In this document: positions 36,153 through 50,750 of the stretch, piece by piece
Layout of the letters: each line of letters opens with the position of its first letter
How positions within the stretch are numbered: the stretch's first letter is position 1
DNA from: Tillus elongatus
Lineage: Eukaryota; Arthropoda; Insecta; Coleoptera; Cleridae
Assembly: GCA_964006375.1 (NCBI GenBank)
Contig: OZ023267.1
Location: 15,573,471-15,637,470, forward strand
Direction: 5' to 3'
DNA length: 64,000 bases
The notes under the pieces: generated by a model
The model's input: the letters and a program-made list of their open reading frames with translations, nothing else
Databases searched by the model: none
Told to the model about the DNA's origin: nothing
Program-made: the position numbers and the translations under genes

Positions 36153-36500
36153 TCAAGAAAAATCGTATTCAGTTTCTCAGTTTGGCAACACGTGGTGGTG
36201 GTGTAGAAGGATGGTGGATGATGGCTTCCGGGTTGTATATACCATATTAGCCACAAAAAACAGCAACATGTATCTCTCCTAATTTTGACTTTTCGACTGA
36301 GGTCAATTTGGCTAATCGCAATATTTCAAGAAAAATCGTATTCAGTTTCTTAGTTTGGCAACATGTGGTGGTGGTGTAGAGGGAGGCCGGATGATGGCTT
36401 CCGGGCTGTTTATACCATATTAGCCACACAAAAAATAGCAGCATGTATCTCTCATAATTTTGACTTTTCAACTGAGGTCAATTTGGTTAATCGCAATATT
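36153..36500. repeat. 173-bp tandem duplication
   Basis: Two direct copies, 36,153-36,325 and 36,326-36,500 (AAAAATCGTATTCAGTTTC, GATGATGGCTTCCGGG, TTTTGACTTTTC). Differences are mainly point changes. No coding signal. Confidence 0.88.
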
Positions 36501-37061
36501 TAGATGCTAAAAGTCTACCGCTGCTCTGCAAATCATGTCTTATGGAGCAGCTGTATAGCGACCTCTGATCGTATAGATTTTCGAACACACTTTACATCGC
36601 CAATTTATGCTTCCTAAAATAGCTGAACTGTAACTAAAATGTTCCTGGTTATTCATTGCTAAAGCAGACTGCATTATATTGCGTCGTTCACTGATCAACG
36701 TGGTAATTAATGTGGATCAAGGGCGACGGTCTCAATTTGTCTGACCATGCGAAGAATAATAATTGGCATATGATCTGACATAACGCTAGGATTGTTTCAT
36801 TACGCCTAACTAGATGACTCTAAAGTGCAGCTCTGATTTTTTTCTAAAATTAATTATACGAGTGGAAATTATAGCAGGTAGTGAGACTTATTTCATTACT
36901 CTTAAAGTAGAGGGACGAAGGAAGTGGCCACAAAGAGAAGGCGACCCACACCCGTAATAAAAAAAGATATACTAGCAAATCCAGAGGTTGTTGGTCGATA
37001 TCATAGTTTGTATGTCTTAACATCGTCAAGTACAAGAAAACGGTTTTACAATGAGTTACTG
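36501..37061. other. No gene recognised
   Basis: Moderate GC, no frame with known motifs. Confidence 0.5.
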
Positions 37062-37189
37062 AGAGCCTGGGTGGTCCAGATGTAAGAACGTGTGTCTCTG
37101 AACAGAAGTGTACTGGCTTCGATTCTCAGAGTTCTCCCTTCACTTTTTCAGTACATACGCACCACACACACACACACAAATACACCCAC

Positions 37190-37193
<4 letters not shown>
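37062..37193 (+). mobile_element. SINE family S head, truncated at a microsatellite
   Basis: Head with box A (GGTGGTCCAGATG) and box B (GGCTTCGATTCTC), followed by TTTTTCAGTACATACG, then replaced by (CA)n at 37,164-37,180 and a (TA)n. Only the tRNA-like third remains. Confidence 0.75.

Positions 37194-37259
<66 letters not shown>
37194..37259. repeat. (TA)n tract
   Basis: About 66 bp; separates the SINE head from a sequence starting TGTAACATGTC. Confidence 0.97.
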
Positions 37260-37262
<3 letters not shown>

Positions 37263-37717
37263 AACATGTCAAGTGTAACATGTCACACGCGGCAACGCCA
37301 TTTGCCTTTTTAAGCTCCTGAATCGAGAACCCTCTTGTGACGTCAGCGTCCAAGTTCACTCAGTGACGTCAATCTCCGCTCTCGATTCCTTTACCGCGTA
37401 GGATTCATGGAAGCACGCCTGCGTTTTAACTAATTTTATGACGTGTCTTCGATAACCGAAAATATTAAATACCTGCGATATCTGCCAGATCTCTCTCTTC
37501 TGAATCGATCTTTAAAGATGAGATATCACCATTAACTTTCCATCCGAGAGCAGCATGCTTAAATGGGTGAGTTTCATACTTAGATTAAATCTTATTTGCA
37601 GCTTATCATGCATTTCACTGCTTAGTAATAACGGTAGATTATTTGCCAGTATATATGTGTTCAAATTGCTTTTGATTATTGCTTCCTTTGTTACAAGTTT
37701 TATACTGTGAACAGGTG
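37260..37717 (+). other. Candidate LTR or promoter block
   Basis: Starts TGTAACATGTCA, repeated directly at 37,274-37,285, and could end at CTGTGAACA (37,717), giving a TG...CA block of about 458 bp. A tRNA-complement-like TGGCAGCG follows about 10 bp later. It holds two perfect CRE palindromes, and its GC is higher than its surroundings. There is no second copy in the window, so an LTR is only a guess; a promoter region of an unidentified gene is the alternative. Confidence 0.35.
37338..37371. promoter_or_regulatory. Twin CRE palindromes (TGACGTCA x2)
   Basis: Perfect 8-bp sites at 37,338-37,345 and 37,364-37,371, 26 bp apart centre to centre, the spacing expected for binding on one face-related side of DNA by CREB/ATF-type bZIP dimers. 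Function is inferred only. Confidence 0.5.
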
Positions 37718-37931
37718 TCTCGTGGCAGCGTTAACTCGGTAATTAACTCCTATTGTAATGTTTTAAATGCATTATAGTGAAATCATTTATGATTTTGTTT
37801 CATATACGTTAATTTATTTCTGATCAATAACACAGATAAGTTTTGTAACTAAACTTAACCTGCTACCAGACACCTTGTGTAAATCATTGAACACTGAACC
37901 ATTACTAAAACAAACGGAATTTTATAGCACG

Positions 37932-38192
37932 CCGTTAGGGCAGGGCTTTCAACCACATCACCGTTAGGGTAGGGCTTTCAACAACAACACCGTTAGGGCA
38001 GGGCTTTCAACCACATCACCGTTAGGGTAGACCTTTCAACAACAACATCGTTAGGGCAGGGATTTCAACCACATCACGGTTAGGGCAGTGCTTTCAACCA
38101 CATCACCGTTAGGAAAGGGCTTTCAACCACATCACCGTTAGGGTAGGGCTTTCAACCACATTCCCGTTAGGGCAGGACCCCTTTACCACCGT
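37932..38192. repeat. 29-bp minisatellite containing GTTAGGG
   Basis: Nine units at an exact 29-bp period (starts 37,932; 37,961; 37,990; 38,019; 38,048; 38,077; 38,106; 38,135; 38,164). Unit core CCGTTAGGGCAGGGCTTTC followed by AACCACATCA. Decayed relatives (CGTTAGGGCATGGCCCC and others) continue to about 38,460. The period is not a multiple of 3, so it is non-coding. Confidence 0.95.
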
Positions 38193-38808
38193 ACGTAGGA
38201 CAGTGCTCCCTCAACAACACCGTTAGGGCATGGCCCCTTCAAAAACCTTCAACACCATCAGTACAGCAGGGCCCACTTCAACAACATCACCGCTGGTAGG
38301 AAAGCAGCCCTGAACATCACTGTGGAGGCTTTCCATAACAACGCTGTCAGCAAGGAGCCCCTTGCAGCACCAACGCTAGCAAGGACCCCCAGGACAACAT
38401 CCATAAGGAGTCTCCTTCAACAGCATCATCAAGAAGGACCCCTTCGACCTGGGGCTGAAAGTTAAGTACACTGTTTATCTGTGACTTTCATTCTCTTGCA
38501 TAAAGTGTGCTCCACAATACATCTTCACAGTGTCACCAATATTTAAATTAAATTAACTCTTTTTCTGTCACATAATTCAGTAAACTTTTACCATCTGTAT
38601 TTTATAGAGTCAATATTTTTTTAAATAAACAATTTTATTAATAATACCTGCCTTTGTTTGTACCACTTAAAACCAACCAACCACTTGTGCCTGAACTCAC
38701 AACCCTGAGATAATCTGAGATATTTGGTGTTATATCATATTATATTTATTTTATATTATTTTTAATTATACTGGCACACGCAACGTGGGTTCAGTATTAA
38801 TTTTCATT

Positions 38809-38811
<3 letters not shown>
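38193..38811. other. Decayed minisatellite and unassigned DNA
   Basis: 38,193-38,460 has irregular CAACA / AAGGACCCC units derived from the minisatellite; beyond that, AT-rich sequence without features. Confidence 0.6.

Positions 38812-38873
<62 letters not shown>
38812..38873. repeat. (TA)n tract
   Basis: About 62 bp, upstream flank of the 38.9-39.0 kb segment. Confidence 0.97.
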
Positions 38874-38879
<6 letters not shown>

Positions 38880-38978
38880 GTATGTATATGAAATGGAGAA
38901 AAGCTGTAAGCTGCTGTGGAAGCCTAGAATCCATTGCATTAGATGGCAACGGTTGCTTTCAGGCTGACTTGTTGGAGC

Positions 38979-39032
38979 GCAGGTATACCATATTGAGGAG
39001 TTCCAAGAATGACGAAACCGGTCTGTGTCTCC

Positions 39033-39035
<3 letters not shown>
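38979..39035 (+). ncRNA. Hammerhead-like motif with degenerate core
   Basis: Stem I GCAGG / CCTGC (outer) and CATA / TGTG (inner), core TTGAGGA at 38,993-38,999 instead of CUGAUGA, stem II GTT / GAC, GAAAC 39,013-39,017, ACCGGT, GUC ending 39,023. The downstream part equals the retrozyme-like family at 33.6 kb. Two core substitutions make activity unlikely, although the pairing is kept. Confidence 0.45.

Positions 39036-39037
<2 letters not shown>

Positions 39038-39106
<69 letters not shown>
39038..39106. repeat. (TA)n tract
   Basis: About 69 bp immediately after the hammerhead-like motif. Confidence 0.97.
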
Positions 39107-39110
<4 letters not shown>

Positions 39111-39211
39111 AAGCTGGGTTCTTATGTTGAGGTGCGTCCAGAATTTGCTAAAACATTTTGGATTCTGTTTTAGAGCCATTTTCAAGAGTCTAAGGAAATA
39201 TAAAAAGAAGT

Positions 39212-39431
39212 ATGCTGTGGTTATACAAGGCTCGTCAGTTCATCAGTGAAGGAAAAAAACTTGAAACTGCTGTATGTCGTTCTCAGGGTTTGGTACTTAG
39301 CCCCATATTGTATAACATTTATACTCATAGCATACATCGGGTATCTAATAACATAATATGCCTTCTACAATATGCAGACGATTTTTGCATTTACGTTCAA
39401 GAGAAGTCATATAGAAACACAATCAAAAAAA
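39212..39431 (+). pseudogene. LINE RT fragment with intact YADD
   Basis: A frame of about 73 codons with RSQGLVLSPILYNIYTHSI and LLQYADDFCIYVQEKS, the RT motifs around the active site (normally GxPQGSVLSPLLYNIY and YADD). In the first block Pro-Gln has become Ser-Gln. It differs from the 3-kb LINE. It is cut off on the right exactly where a family-A repeat begins. Confidence 0.85.
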
Positions 39432-40225
39432 GTTTGTACGCAGCAAGTGCGTTATGGTAGTGAATTTTCATGAAAATATGTTTAATAACAATTATGTGTG
39501 TTTTTTTTAAGAAAGCAGGCATCAATTTGGTTACCAGTATAACCTATATAGTAGAAACAATGTGCCATGTTTCATCAAAACGCACTTGCTGCGTACCGAA
39601 TTTCTTTTCTTACAAACATGCATTATATTTCGATGGAAAATACATAAATGCAATAACATAAGGCGTGTTCGTTAAAAAAAGTCTGGACGCAGCAAATGCG
39701 TTATGGTGGTGAATTTTCATAAAAATATTTTTAATAGCAAATATGTGTGTTTGTTTTGTTAGAAAGCAGGCATCAAATCTGGTTACCAGTATAACCTATA
39801 TAGTAGAAACAATGTGGTATGTTTCATCAAAATAACTTTATTGTCTGAAAATGTACAAAAAATTCCGAAAGTAGACTTAAAGTGTCGCCGAAAAAACTGG
39901 TTTCGTGGTCAACCTTATACGTTAATAGCAAATTGAGCCAATCAAATTTGAAGCATTGAATGAAAGTTCGATACCATAACGCAATTGCTGCGTCCAGAAT
40001 TTTTTTTCTTACAAACATGCATTATATTTCGATGAAAAATGCAAAAATGCAATAACATAAGGCGTGTTCGATAAAAAAAAAGAAAATTTGTATCAGCAGC
40101 GACTTATGAGCCAGCCTGTCATTGTAGAATTTTGAGATGTAGCTCAAGAGACCCTATAATTAAGGTATACAATATTTTTTTTCGTATCTTGTATTATAAC
40201 GGATATATTGAGCTTTGTGGATTTT
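39432..40225. repeat. Tandem family A copies followed by family C
   Basis: An internally deleted A (39,432-39,597), an 80-bp spacer (ACATGCATTATATTTCG, AAGGCGTGTTCG), a complete A4 (39,676-40,000), the same spacer, then family C (40,080-40,225). The repeated A-plus-spacer order indicates tandem duplication or a larger composite unit. Confidence 0.75.
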
Positions 40226-41964
40226 TTACGAAAATTCGACAAAAATTATATACCATTAAACGATAAACTCTATAGTTAAGACTACCGCCAAAGCATCAGA
40301 GAAAGGGTCTATTTGAAATGAATTTTCTGGAAATATTGTAGTTAAATAAAGGACAATTACGGTTAAAGCTAAGACTCCAGGATTTTTAAAACATTCTTCT
40401 TGATACATTTTCTTTCCATAGCTGAATTAGTTCCAGGTTCTTTGCCTAAATGTTGCCAATTTTGACGTTATAATCCGCGACTTTGACGTTTTGAGGAAAA
40501 CACGAATTTATTTTTCTTTAAATGCCGATAACTTTTTTGTCTTTTAACTTGCAGAGCTAAATTTTACTGGGTAATTTAGGTACATCATTGGAAAGCTCTT
40601 TTCACAGGCTATCACCTGAGCAAAAAATCCAATATGGCGGCCCTAATAAAAACAACCGTTGATACCTGTAGCTCAAAAACAAATGACAATCCAAAGTTGA
40701 GAATAGCACAATAAGATTACTCTGTAAAAAGTATCCTGATAATGTGCAAATATTAGACATATCAGATCAACGCCTACTTAGATATTGAAGAAAAAATAAA
40801 TCGACAAAATTTGTTTTTTTCAAAAAAACTCGAAAACGAATATAGGCAGGGAAAATTACGAGTCATATTTGGAACGAGCATGAAATTCTACCAAACATTG
40901 CTAATTTAACCGTCTACCTATCTCTAATAATAACGGAGATAGCAATACATTCCCATCCAGTTTGGGACACACTGTATAGATGTTATTTTGAAAATTATTG
41001 TGTTCTCTACTGTTGCAGGCTAAATATTTTTCATACGTCCTCGTTAAAATACATCCGATACGTCTTTTTAATTTTTGCGTTCTGTAACGAACGAAACATT
41101 CTTATTAGAAACGCTATTCTCGAAAAGCAATTTCTCAATACGAATGTCTATTTGACTTTGTTAAATAGATATAATAATAGCATGTTTAATCCGTGTAATA
41201 TGTTCTGTAAATGTACGAATGAAAGGGTCAAAGGTAATATCGGTTTTATATTTCACTCTCTTACACGTAGTGAATTCTGACGCTGTATGCAGTGACTGTA
41301 GCAAAAAGATCGCTACATGGTTTAGCTATTTGGGTCATTGAAAAGGAATTTCGGTTTGAGGATATTACTTAACATCCCGTTGAAATCTCGGGAATGAATG
41401 GTCAGTTGAACGGGAGTAGGGTGTACGTTAAAAAAAAACGCATCATTGTAGACTATATAGTGGCGCAGTCGACAGGACGTATGTACGCCGTATACATACC
41501 ACTCGTGTTTTGAATTTCCCACAGAATACCGATTCCCTTTTCTGCATTGCCTACGGAGCGTGGAATGTCGCCGATATTGCAATTTACACTACACGGTCTG
41601 TATATATTACAGTCTCAAACGATACGCTAAGAATGGACCTGCACATAAAACGTTATGTTAACATTAAGGCACGACCAGAAATGAAATGTGCCACAACAAA
41701 ACCACCCTTATCTGTTATTACAACTCAAAATTGCATTGAAAAATTTCGCATGATATTGCAACAATACAACTGATATTTTATTTTTATCTTGTTGTCAGTG
41801 ACACTTAAACGGTGTGTGGTGACCTGCTAAAAGCGCAAGTATGCTTTGCCTTAAGTTTATAATGCTGTTTAAATTAAACACCTTTTAGCGTAAACACACA
41901 CTATTTATTTGTTTAATTTAATGTTAGGACCCATAAGCCCAGTTTATTTAAGGGCAAGAATTTG
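40226..41964. other. Unassigned, with a family-B right-end scrap
   Basis: 40,440-40,600 matches the far end of family B (TTGCCAATTTTGACG, TTTGACGTTTTGAGG). The rest has no recognisable gene. Frames at 41,322-41,582 (minus) and 41,510-41,773 (plus) overlap in a somewhat GC-richer patch, but neither holds a motif I know. Confidence 0.45.
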
Positions 41965-42500
41965 AGAATAATAAAACTCTGAACGCAGCAAGTGCGTTAT
42001 GGTAGTGAATTTTCATAAAAATGTTTTTAATTGCAAATATGTGTGTTTCCTTTTTAAGAAAGCAGGCATCAATTTTGGTTACCAGTATAACCTATATAGT
42101 AAAAACAATGTGCCATGTTTCATAAAAATAACTTTATTGTGTGAAAAGGTACAAAAATTTCCAAAAGTAAACTTAAAGTGTTCCCGGAAAAACTCGTTTC
42201 TTGGTCAACCTTATAGGTTAATAGCAAATTGAGCTATTCAAATTTGAAGCATTTAATGAAAATTCGCTACCATAACGCACTTGCTGCGTCCCGAATTTCT
42301 TTTCTTACAAACATGCATCGCTGAAATATTCAAAAATGCAATAACATAAGGCGTGTTTGATTAAAAAAAAAAGAAGAAAATTTGTAACACCAACGACTTA
42401 TGGGTCATCCTGTGATTGTAGAAATATTTTTTTAAGATGTAGCTCAAGACACCCTATAATTAATATATACAAATTTTCTTCATATCTTGTATAATAACGG
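41965..42500. repeat. Family A MITE (A5) followed by family C
   Basis: A5 41,970-42,291 with both ends intact (GAACGCAGCAAGTGCG ... CGCACTTGCTGCGTC), then C 42,300-42,500 (GGCGTGTTTGATTA, GACTTATGGGTCATCC). Same arrangement as at 39.7 kb. Confidence 0.78.
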
Positions 42501-42719
42501 ATATATTGAGCTTTATTGATTTTTTACGAAAATTCGACAAAAATTATATACCATTAAACGATAAACTCTAAAGCTAAGGCTACTGCCAAGCATCAGAAAA
42601 AGGGTCTATTAGAAATGAATTTTCTGGAAACATTTTAGTAAAATGAAGGACAATGACGGCTGAAACTAAGACTTCAGAGTTTGTAAAACATCCTTCTTGA
42701 GACATTTGATTTCCATATC

Positions 42720-45896
<3,177 letters not shown>

Positions 45897-47135
45897 CTTT
45901 TATCTTTTAATAGTGTAATATTCATCAGATTTGCAGCATTTTCATTGTTACATTTTTTTTCTTTTAAAGATGCACTAATTTTCACTACTCAAAGAGATAC
46001 AAATGTTGTTTTGGACGTTTTTTCAATTCGCTAATTTTGTATTTTATTGCTACTGCTATGTATTCCATGTAATAAATGTTAGAAAGAACTATTCAAGATG
46101 CTGTGGCGAGATCGTAACATTTCAGATACAGTTTCTTATTTCAGCTGAAATCTTTAGTGTCATGTAATGTCGTTAGAAAACCCGACATGATGCCTGCTGA
46201 TACACCTACAGATTATATCTCGTACCTTCGTCAGTGCGGAAGGTAAAAAATTCAATGAAGATTTTAAATATTCATGATGCGCAGTCCGGACGTTGTCTGT
46301 TACCTTTCAGTAACATACACAAGGCCTACGGGGATCTTTTGTGCCAGTGACAGAGATTCGCCCACGGCCCTTTGAATGCCATTATTCCATATCACATTAA
46401 AGTGAAAGGCAAAGTTAAAGAAATCCATCTCATTCCCGGTTGCGATTGCCTCCAGAGCGTGTTAAGATGGAGACGGCCTAATCCTAGGTTTAGTGCAAAT
46501 CCACGATTGCACACGATCCCCCAGTTAACATTTGACCGAGTCGTCGCTGCCTGATTCTCCTTCTGTCTGAAAGTATTCTACTGTGTCACTTGTCAGGGCC
46601 GTATCGGCCTTGCTGACGTTCGCGATAACATCTAGATTGGTGTTGATGGATGGAAGAATACAAGGGGATACATTGCTACCCTTGTAGCATATCCTTATAT
46701 GTTTTACAAGGTGACTATAAATATACAAGTGTCCGGAAATGCCGAGGCCAAAACTAGGGTGGTGATTTTACTCAAATGTACCAAATTCGCATAGCATTTT
46801 TTATAAAACTCCAAAATAGCGGAGTTACAGGCTCATGGTGCTTTTTTATTTTAATCAACGTCCTTTACTAACTTTTTTGTCATAAATGGATATCAAAAAA
46901 TTTGTTATTCTTAGTAAATAATGTAATTTTGTATGTTTTGTTAAATTCGACAGGAGTCCCTTAAAAACAAACGGCGGAAACTGCCCTTAATTTGAAGATA
47001 ACGATTCATACCTTTCTTGCTAGAACTTTTTACGCCGGTTTAGAAAAAAAAATCGAAATTTCTGTCACCGATATTCCAGCTCACACATTCAACCCCTAAT
47101 TTCATTTCAGCAGAGAATACCAGATGTTCAATAAA
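45897..47135. other. No gene recognised
   Basis: Includes a moderately GC-rich patch 46,280-46,620 whose frames (plus 46,372-46,554) show no known motif. 46,740-46,980 resembles generic TE-end sequence, but no partner was found. Confidence 0.45.
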
Positions 47136-47139
47136 ATTG

Positions 47140-48247
47140 AAAGTTCTAATAAATAAACCATAAAACGCTATTTTACACAAGTTTTAACGAAAAAATGTCA
47201 ATTTTCACCGAATCACCCCCCATTCATCCCCTACCTACTGAAGAGATATAACCCAAAAACAATCCGAACCATTAGGTTCTCTCGTGCTAATTGTATACTA
47301 AATTTGAAGACGATATCTAAATTCGTTCTAAAGTTATCGTGGATAGACAGACAAAAAAATTCATTTACAAATCATGTTTTCTATATCGTTTGACAGTCCT
47401 TACGCCGTTTACGCGAGAAAAAAATTAGTTTTCTGTCGCTGATGCCATACTCTCACACGTTTGGATGATATGGAAGTAGAAGAGTTATAAAAATAAAAGT
47501 TCGCTACGCAGCAAGTGCGTTATGGTAGTAAATTTTTATTAAATGCTTCAAACTTGGATTACTCAATTTTCAATAAACTTAGAAAGTTTAGTTTTGACAC
47601 GTAGTAAGGTCTTTCCTAATGCAACATATACACCAAGTATCATTGAACGAACTTTGTAATTTTCGGAGAAAAAATGTTTTTCAAAAGAAAACTGAAAATT
47701 TGAAAAACTCAATTTTCTATAAGCTTATAAAGTTTAATTTTGGTATGTAGTAAAGTCTTTCTCAAGGCAATATATGCACAAAATTTTATTAAAATAGCTT
47801 TGTAATTTTCGAAGAAAATATTTTTTTCGAAAGAAAACTCAAACATTTCCCGGAAAACCTAGTCAGATTTTCCTGGCTAACGAACTCATCCAAGCCATTA
47901 ATAAAAAAAAGTCACTTGCCGAGTTTCATCAAAATCGGTTAATTATTTTTGGAGTTATCGGTTGGATACACACACACATGAAATTAAAAGTTTTCAAATA
48001 AATAAACCGTAAAACGTTATGTTAATCGAGGTTTAAGGAAAAAAATTTCAATTTTCACTAAATCACCCACCATTCATCCCCTACCCCCTAAAGCGATTTT
48101 ACCCAGAAACAATCCGAAGCGTTAGTTTAAAGTGCTAACTGTGTACCAAATTTGAAGACGATATTTCAATTTATTCTAAAGTTATCGTGGCTAAAAACAG
48201 ACGGGCATACAGACCGACAGACAAAAACATTTTCGTTTCTAAATCAT
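47140..48247. repeat. Direct repeat G flanking family A and B fragments
   Basis: 47,140-47,390 and 47,990-48,245 are direct copies (CCATTCATCCCCTACC, AACAATCCGAA, AAATTTGAAGACGATAT, AAAGTTATCGTGG). Between them lie a family-A left end (47,503) and a family-B right half in minus orientation (47,800-47,985). Confidence 0.75.
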
Positions 48248-48350
48248 GTTTTTTTGTGAATTTTCTTCAAAAAAAATTCACAAATAAGGAGATCGCGACT
48301 TTTGAATTTTGAAAAAAATTCCTCAAATGAGCGCTATTTAGGACCCCTGG

Positions 48351-48353
<3 letters not shown>

Positions 48354-48443
<90 letters not shown>
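48354..48443. repeat. (TA)n tract
   Basis: About 90 bp; first of two tracts in the composite copy. Confidence 0.97.
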
Positions 48444-48444
<1 letters not shown>

Positions 48445-48480
48445 TACATTTTTGGCCTCGAGCATTCACTCATACGGCCG

Positions 48481-48483
<3 letters not shown>

Positions 48484-48560
<77 letters not shown>
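48484..48560. repeat. (TA)n tract
   Basis: About 77 bp; separated from the previous tract by a 40-bp GC-richer spacer with GGCCTCGAGC and CGGCCGCGG. Confidence 0.97.
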
Positions 48561-48562
<2 letters not shown>

Positions 48563-50456
48563 TATATATATTTATGTGTCACACCGATAACTCAAAAAAG
48601 AATGGACCGATTTTCACTTGGTGAGTACCTTCCTGTCGCAAGTGGCTTAGATAAGTTAGGTAGCTAGGAAAACCAGACTAGTTTTTTCCGGAAAATTTTG
48701 CGTTTTCTTTCACAACATTTTTATATATCCGGAAATAACAAAGTTAGGGCAATCATATTGGGTACGAGGTTTTAATTTATATGTTATAAAAGTTATAAGT
48801 TTTTAAGTTTTTCTTCTCAAAACGTCAAAAAAGTCGTGTCTCTAAACGTCAAAATTGACATGTTTCAGATAGATAACCTAAATGAATACGGCTACGCAGC
48901 ATAAATGCCGTAAGAAGTTAGAAGGCCTTAAGTTTCAGCTAGAATCTTCATTGTTCTTTATTTTCTTAAACTATTTGCTGAAAATTAATTTAAAATAGAC
49001 CCTTTACGTGATGTTTGTTAGCAGCTTCAGTTATTTATTTAATTCTAATAACGAATCAGAATTATCGGTATTATTTAGCGTTTTGTTTCAATTGGGGAAA
49101 GTGGAAGTTTTTTATAGAGAAACGGTGTTGCTAAAGAGTTTCTCCTTTATATGGATTTCTGTGAGGTGAGTTTTTTACAGTTTGCATTTCTATCTCCGTT
49201 GTAGAATGTTTACCCTGCACAGAACCTCAAATTTGTTTTAGGTCCCTTAACTGTATTGTGGAGTTGAGGTCACAGCATTTGTCCGATGGTTAGTGCATAA
49301 AGGGGTTCCTCTAAGCATGTTTTTGTAGTTTTCCTTCAAAAAACGAACAATGCGCTAATCTGCTAATTTACCTACAAATGTTATTAATATTAAAAAAACT
49401 GGAAACAAACGCTCGTGCCTTGAGTAAAGTTCTCTTCGTCATTTTAACTTTAAATGAAATTCAATTCTCCCGTTTCGCATCTGTTCAACACATTGGGCAT
49501 AGAAAATATAGGAAAAAAGTATATACGTTAATTATAGGGTGTCTCGAGCTGTATCTTATAAACCTATTTTGACAATCATAAGGTCGTTGGTGTTACACGC
49601 TTTCTTTTTTTAATAGAATACCCCTTATGTTATTGCATTTTGTGTTCTCCATCAAATTATAATGCATGTTTGTAGGAAAAAAAATTGATATCGTTAATTG
49701 TTTTTGAGTTATTTCGATTGTTTTGCAACTCTTCACGTTCTTGGCACATATTTCAAACACATATCACAAATTGTGAGGGCGTTTTTATCAATGGATAGCG
49801 GAGCCCCATGGAAATGACGCATTCAGGGAGCTTTTGTTTGTATTACTAGTCGAAAAAATCAAGCTGCTGTATACAGGCACTCTGAAATAGTCGCTGAATT
49901 TGGAATGTTTTCGGAGAAACGTTTTTAGTGTTTCCGTAGAAATATTTTTTTGTAAGATTTTTGTGATATGTTGGTAATGAATAATAAGTGTTTAGTACAA
50001 ATTACTTTCCAATTTTTGTGAAAAATATCATTTAGTGTACCATTATTGAAGGCAATTTATGTAAAAAAATGATGAATTTTTGTAAAATAAATTTTCATAT
50101 ATTTTTTTTAAGTTTTGGTCCTGTTTGTGCATAATTATATCTTGTCTTGTGTGTAAATAGCTTAAAGAAGTTCGTTGACCAGGAAAATCGGACTAGTTTT
50201 TCTGAAACTTTTAATGTTTATTTTTGGAAACTGTTTGTACTTTTTGAAGCAACAAAGCTATTTTAATGAAATATGGTACTGTTAATACTGTATAGGTTAC
50301 ACTGTCAACCAAATGTCTTGTTAGTAAAAACAAGACATCTTTGCCATTAAAAACATTTTAACGAAAATTCAAATATGCTGAGCAATATTGATCGAAAGTG
50401 CGCTAAATGCATATTTTCTTGGTAGTTCGATTGTTTAAGTGTTCTCGTTTCTTTAT

Positions 50457-50750
50457 CGTCGGTCTATTTCCGCGACAATGGCCAATCACCGACGCCATAG
50501 TGCAATTCACCTCACTGTACTGAAAATTTTGAGGTACCCCTGCCTTTCTTTAAGGAGGGTATGGAGCTTTAACGTGCCCTAAATCACATGGACATGGGAA
50601 CGACGGCTTTACACTTCCTCTGAACAGGGAAAAGTGCATTCAACTTGCTCAAATACAATTACACAACCTCGGTTGATGTCAATTTTAGAGTATGTACTAA
50701 AAAACTGAAAGGGCAACACTGGGAATCGAACCCAGTTCCCTTCGGCTAGT
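50457..50750 (-). mobile_element. SINE family S, 5'-truncated
   Basis: Body plus box B (GGGTTCGATTCCC-like near 50,720); box A is lost. More diverged than the 13.9- and 26.7-kb copies. Confidence 0.75.

Larger units (their letters stand above)
48245..50345 (+). repeat. Long composite family B + C copy
   Basis: Left hairpin and left half 48,245-48,353, two (TA)n tracts with a 40-bp unrelated spacer, right half 48,570-48,900, a distal unit 48,900-49,510 (inverse at 15.9-16.5 kb), then family C 49,515-50,345 (direct copy at 8.05-8.87 kb). At 2.1 kb it is the longest version of this superfamily here. No conserved protein. Confidence 0.78.

Noticed and set aside
37560..37572. Splice donor (GGGTGAGT) of a first exon
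   Set aside because: No upstream open frame, acceptor or downstream exon could be paired with it.
37932..38192. CRISPR array or telomere
   Set aside because: Contiguous 29-bp units without spacers in a eukaryotic transposon context; a 29-bp period is not a TTAGG telomere.
37260..38760. A second LTR retrotransposon between 37.3 and 38.8 kb
   Set aside because: No second LTR and no gag, RT or integrase sequence; kept only as a candidate LTR or promoter block.
48245..50345. Helitron for family B (hairpin near one end)
   Set aside because: The hairpin is at the wrong position for a 3' CTRR end and no 5' TC terminus between A and T was seen; no Rep/helicase present.
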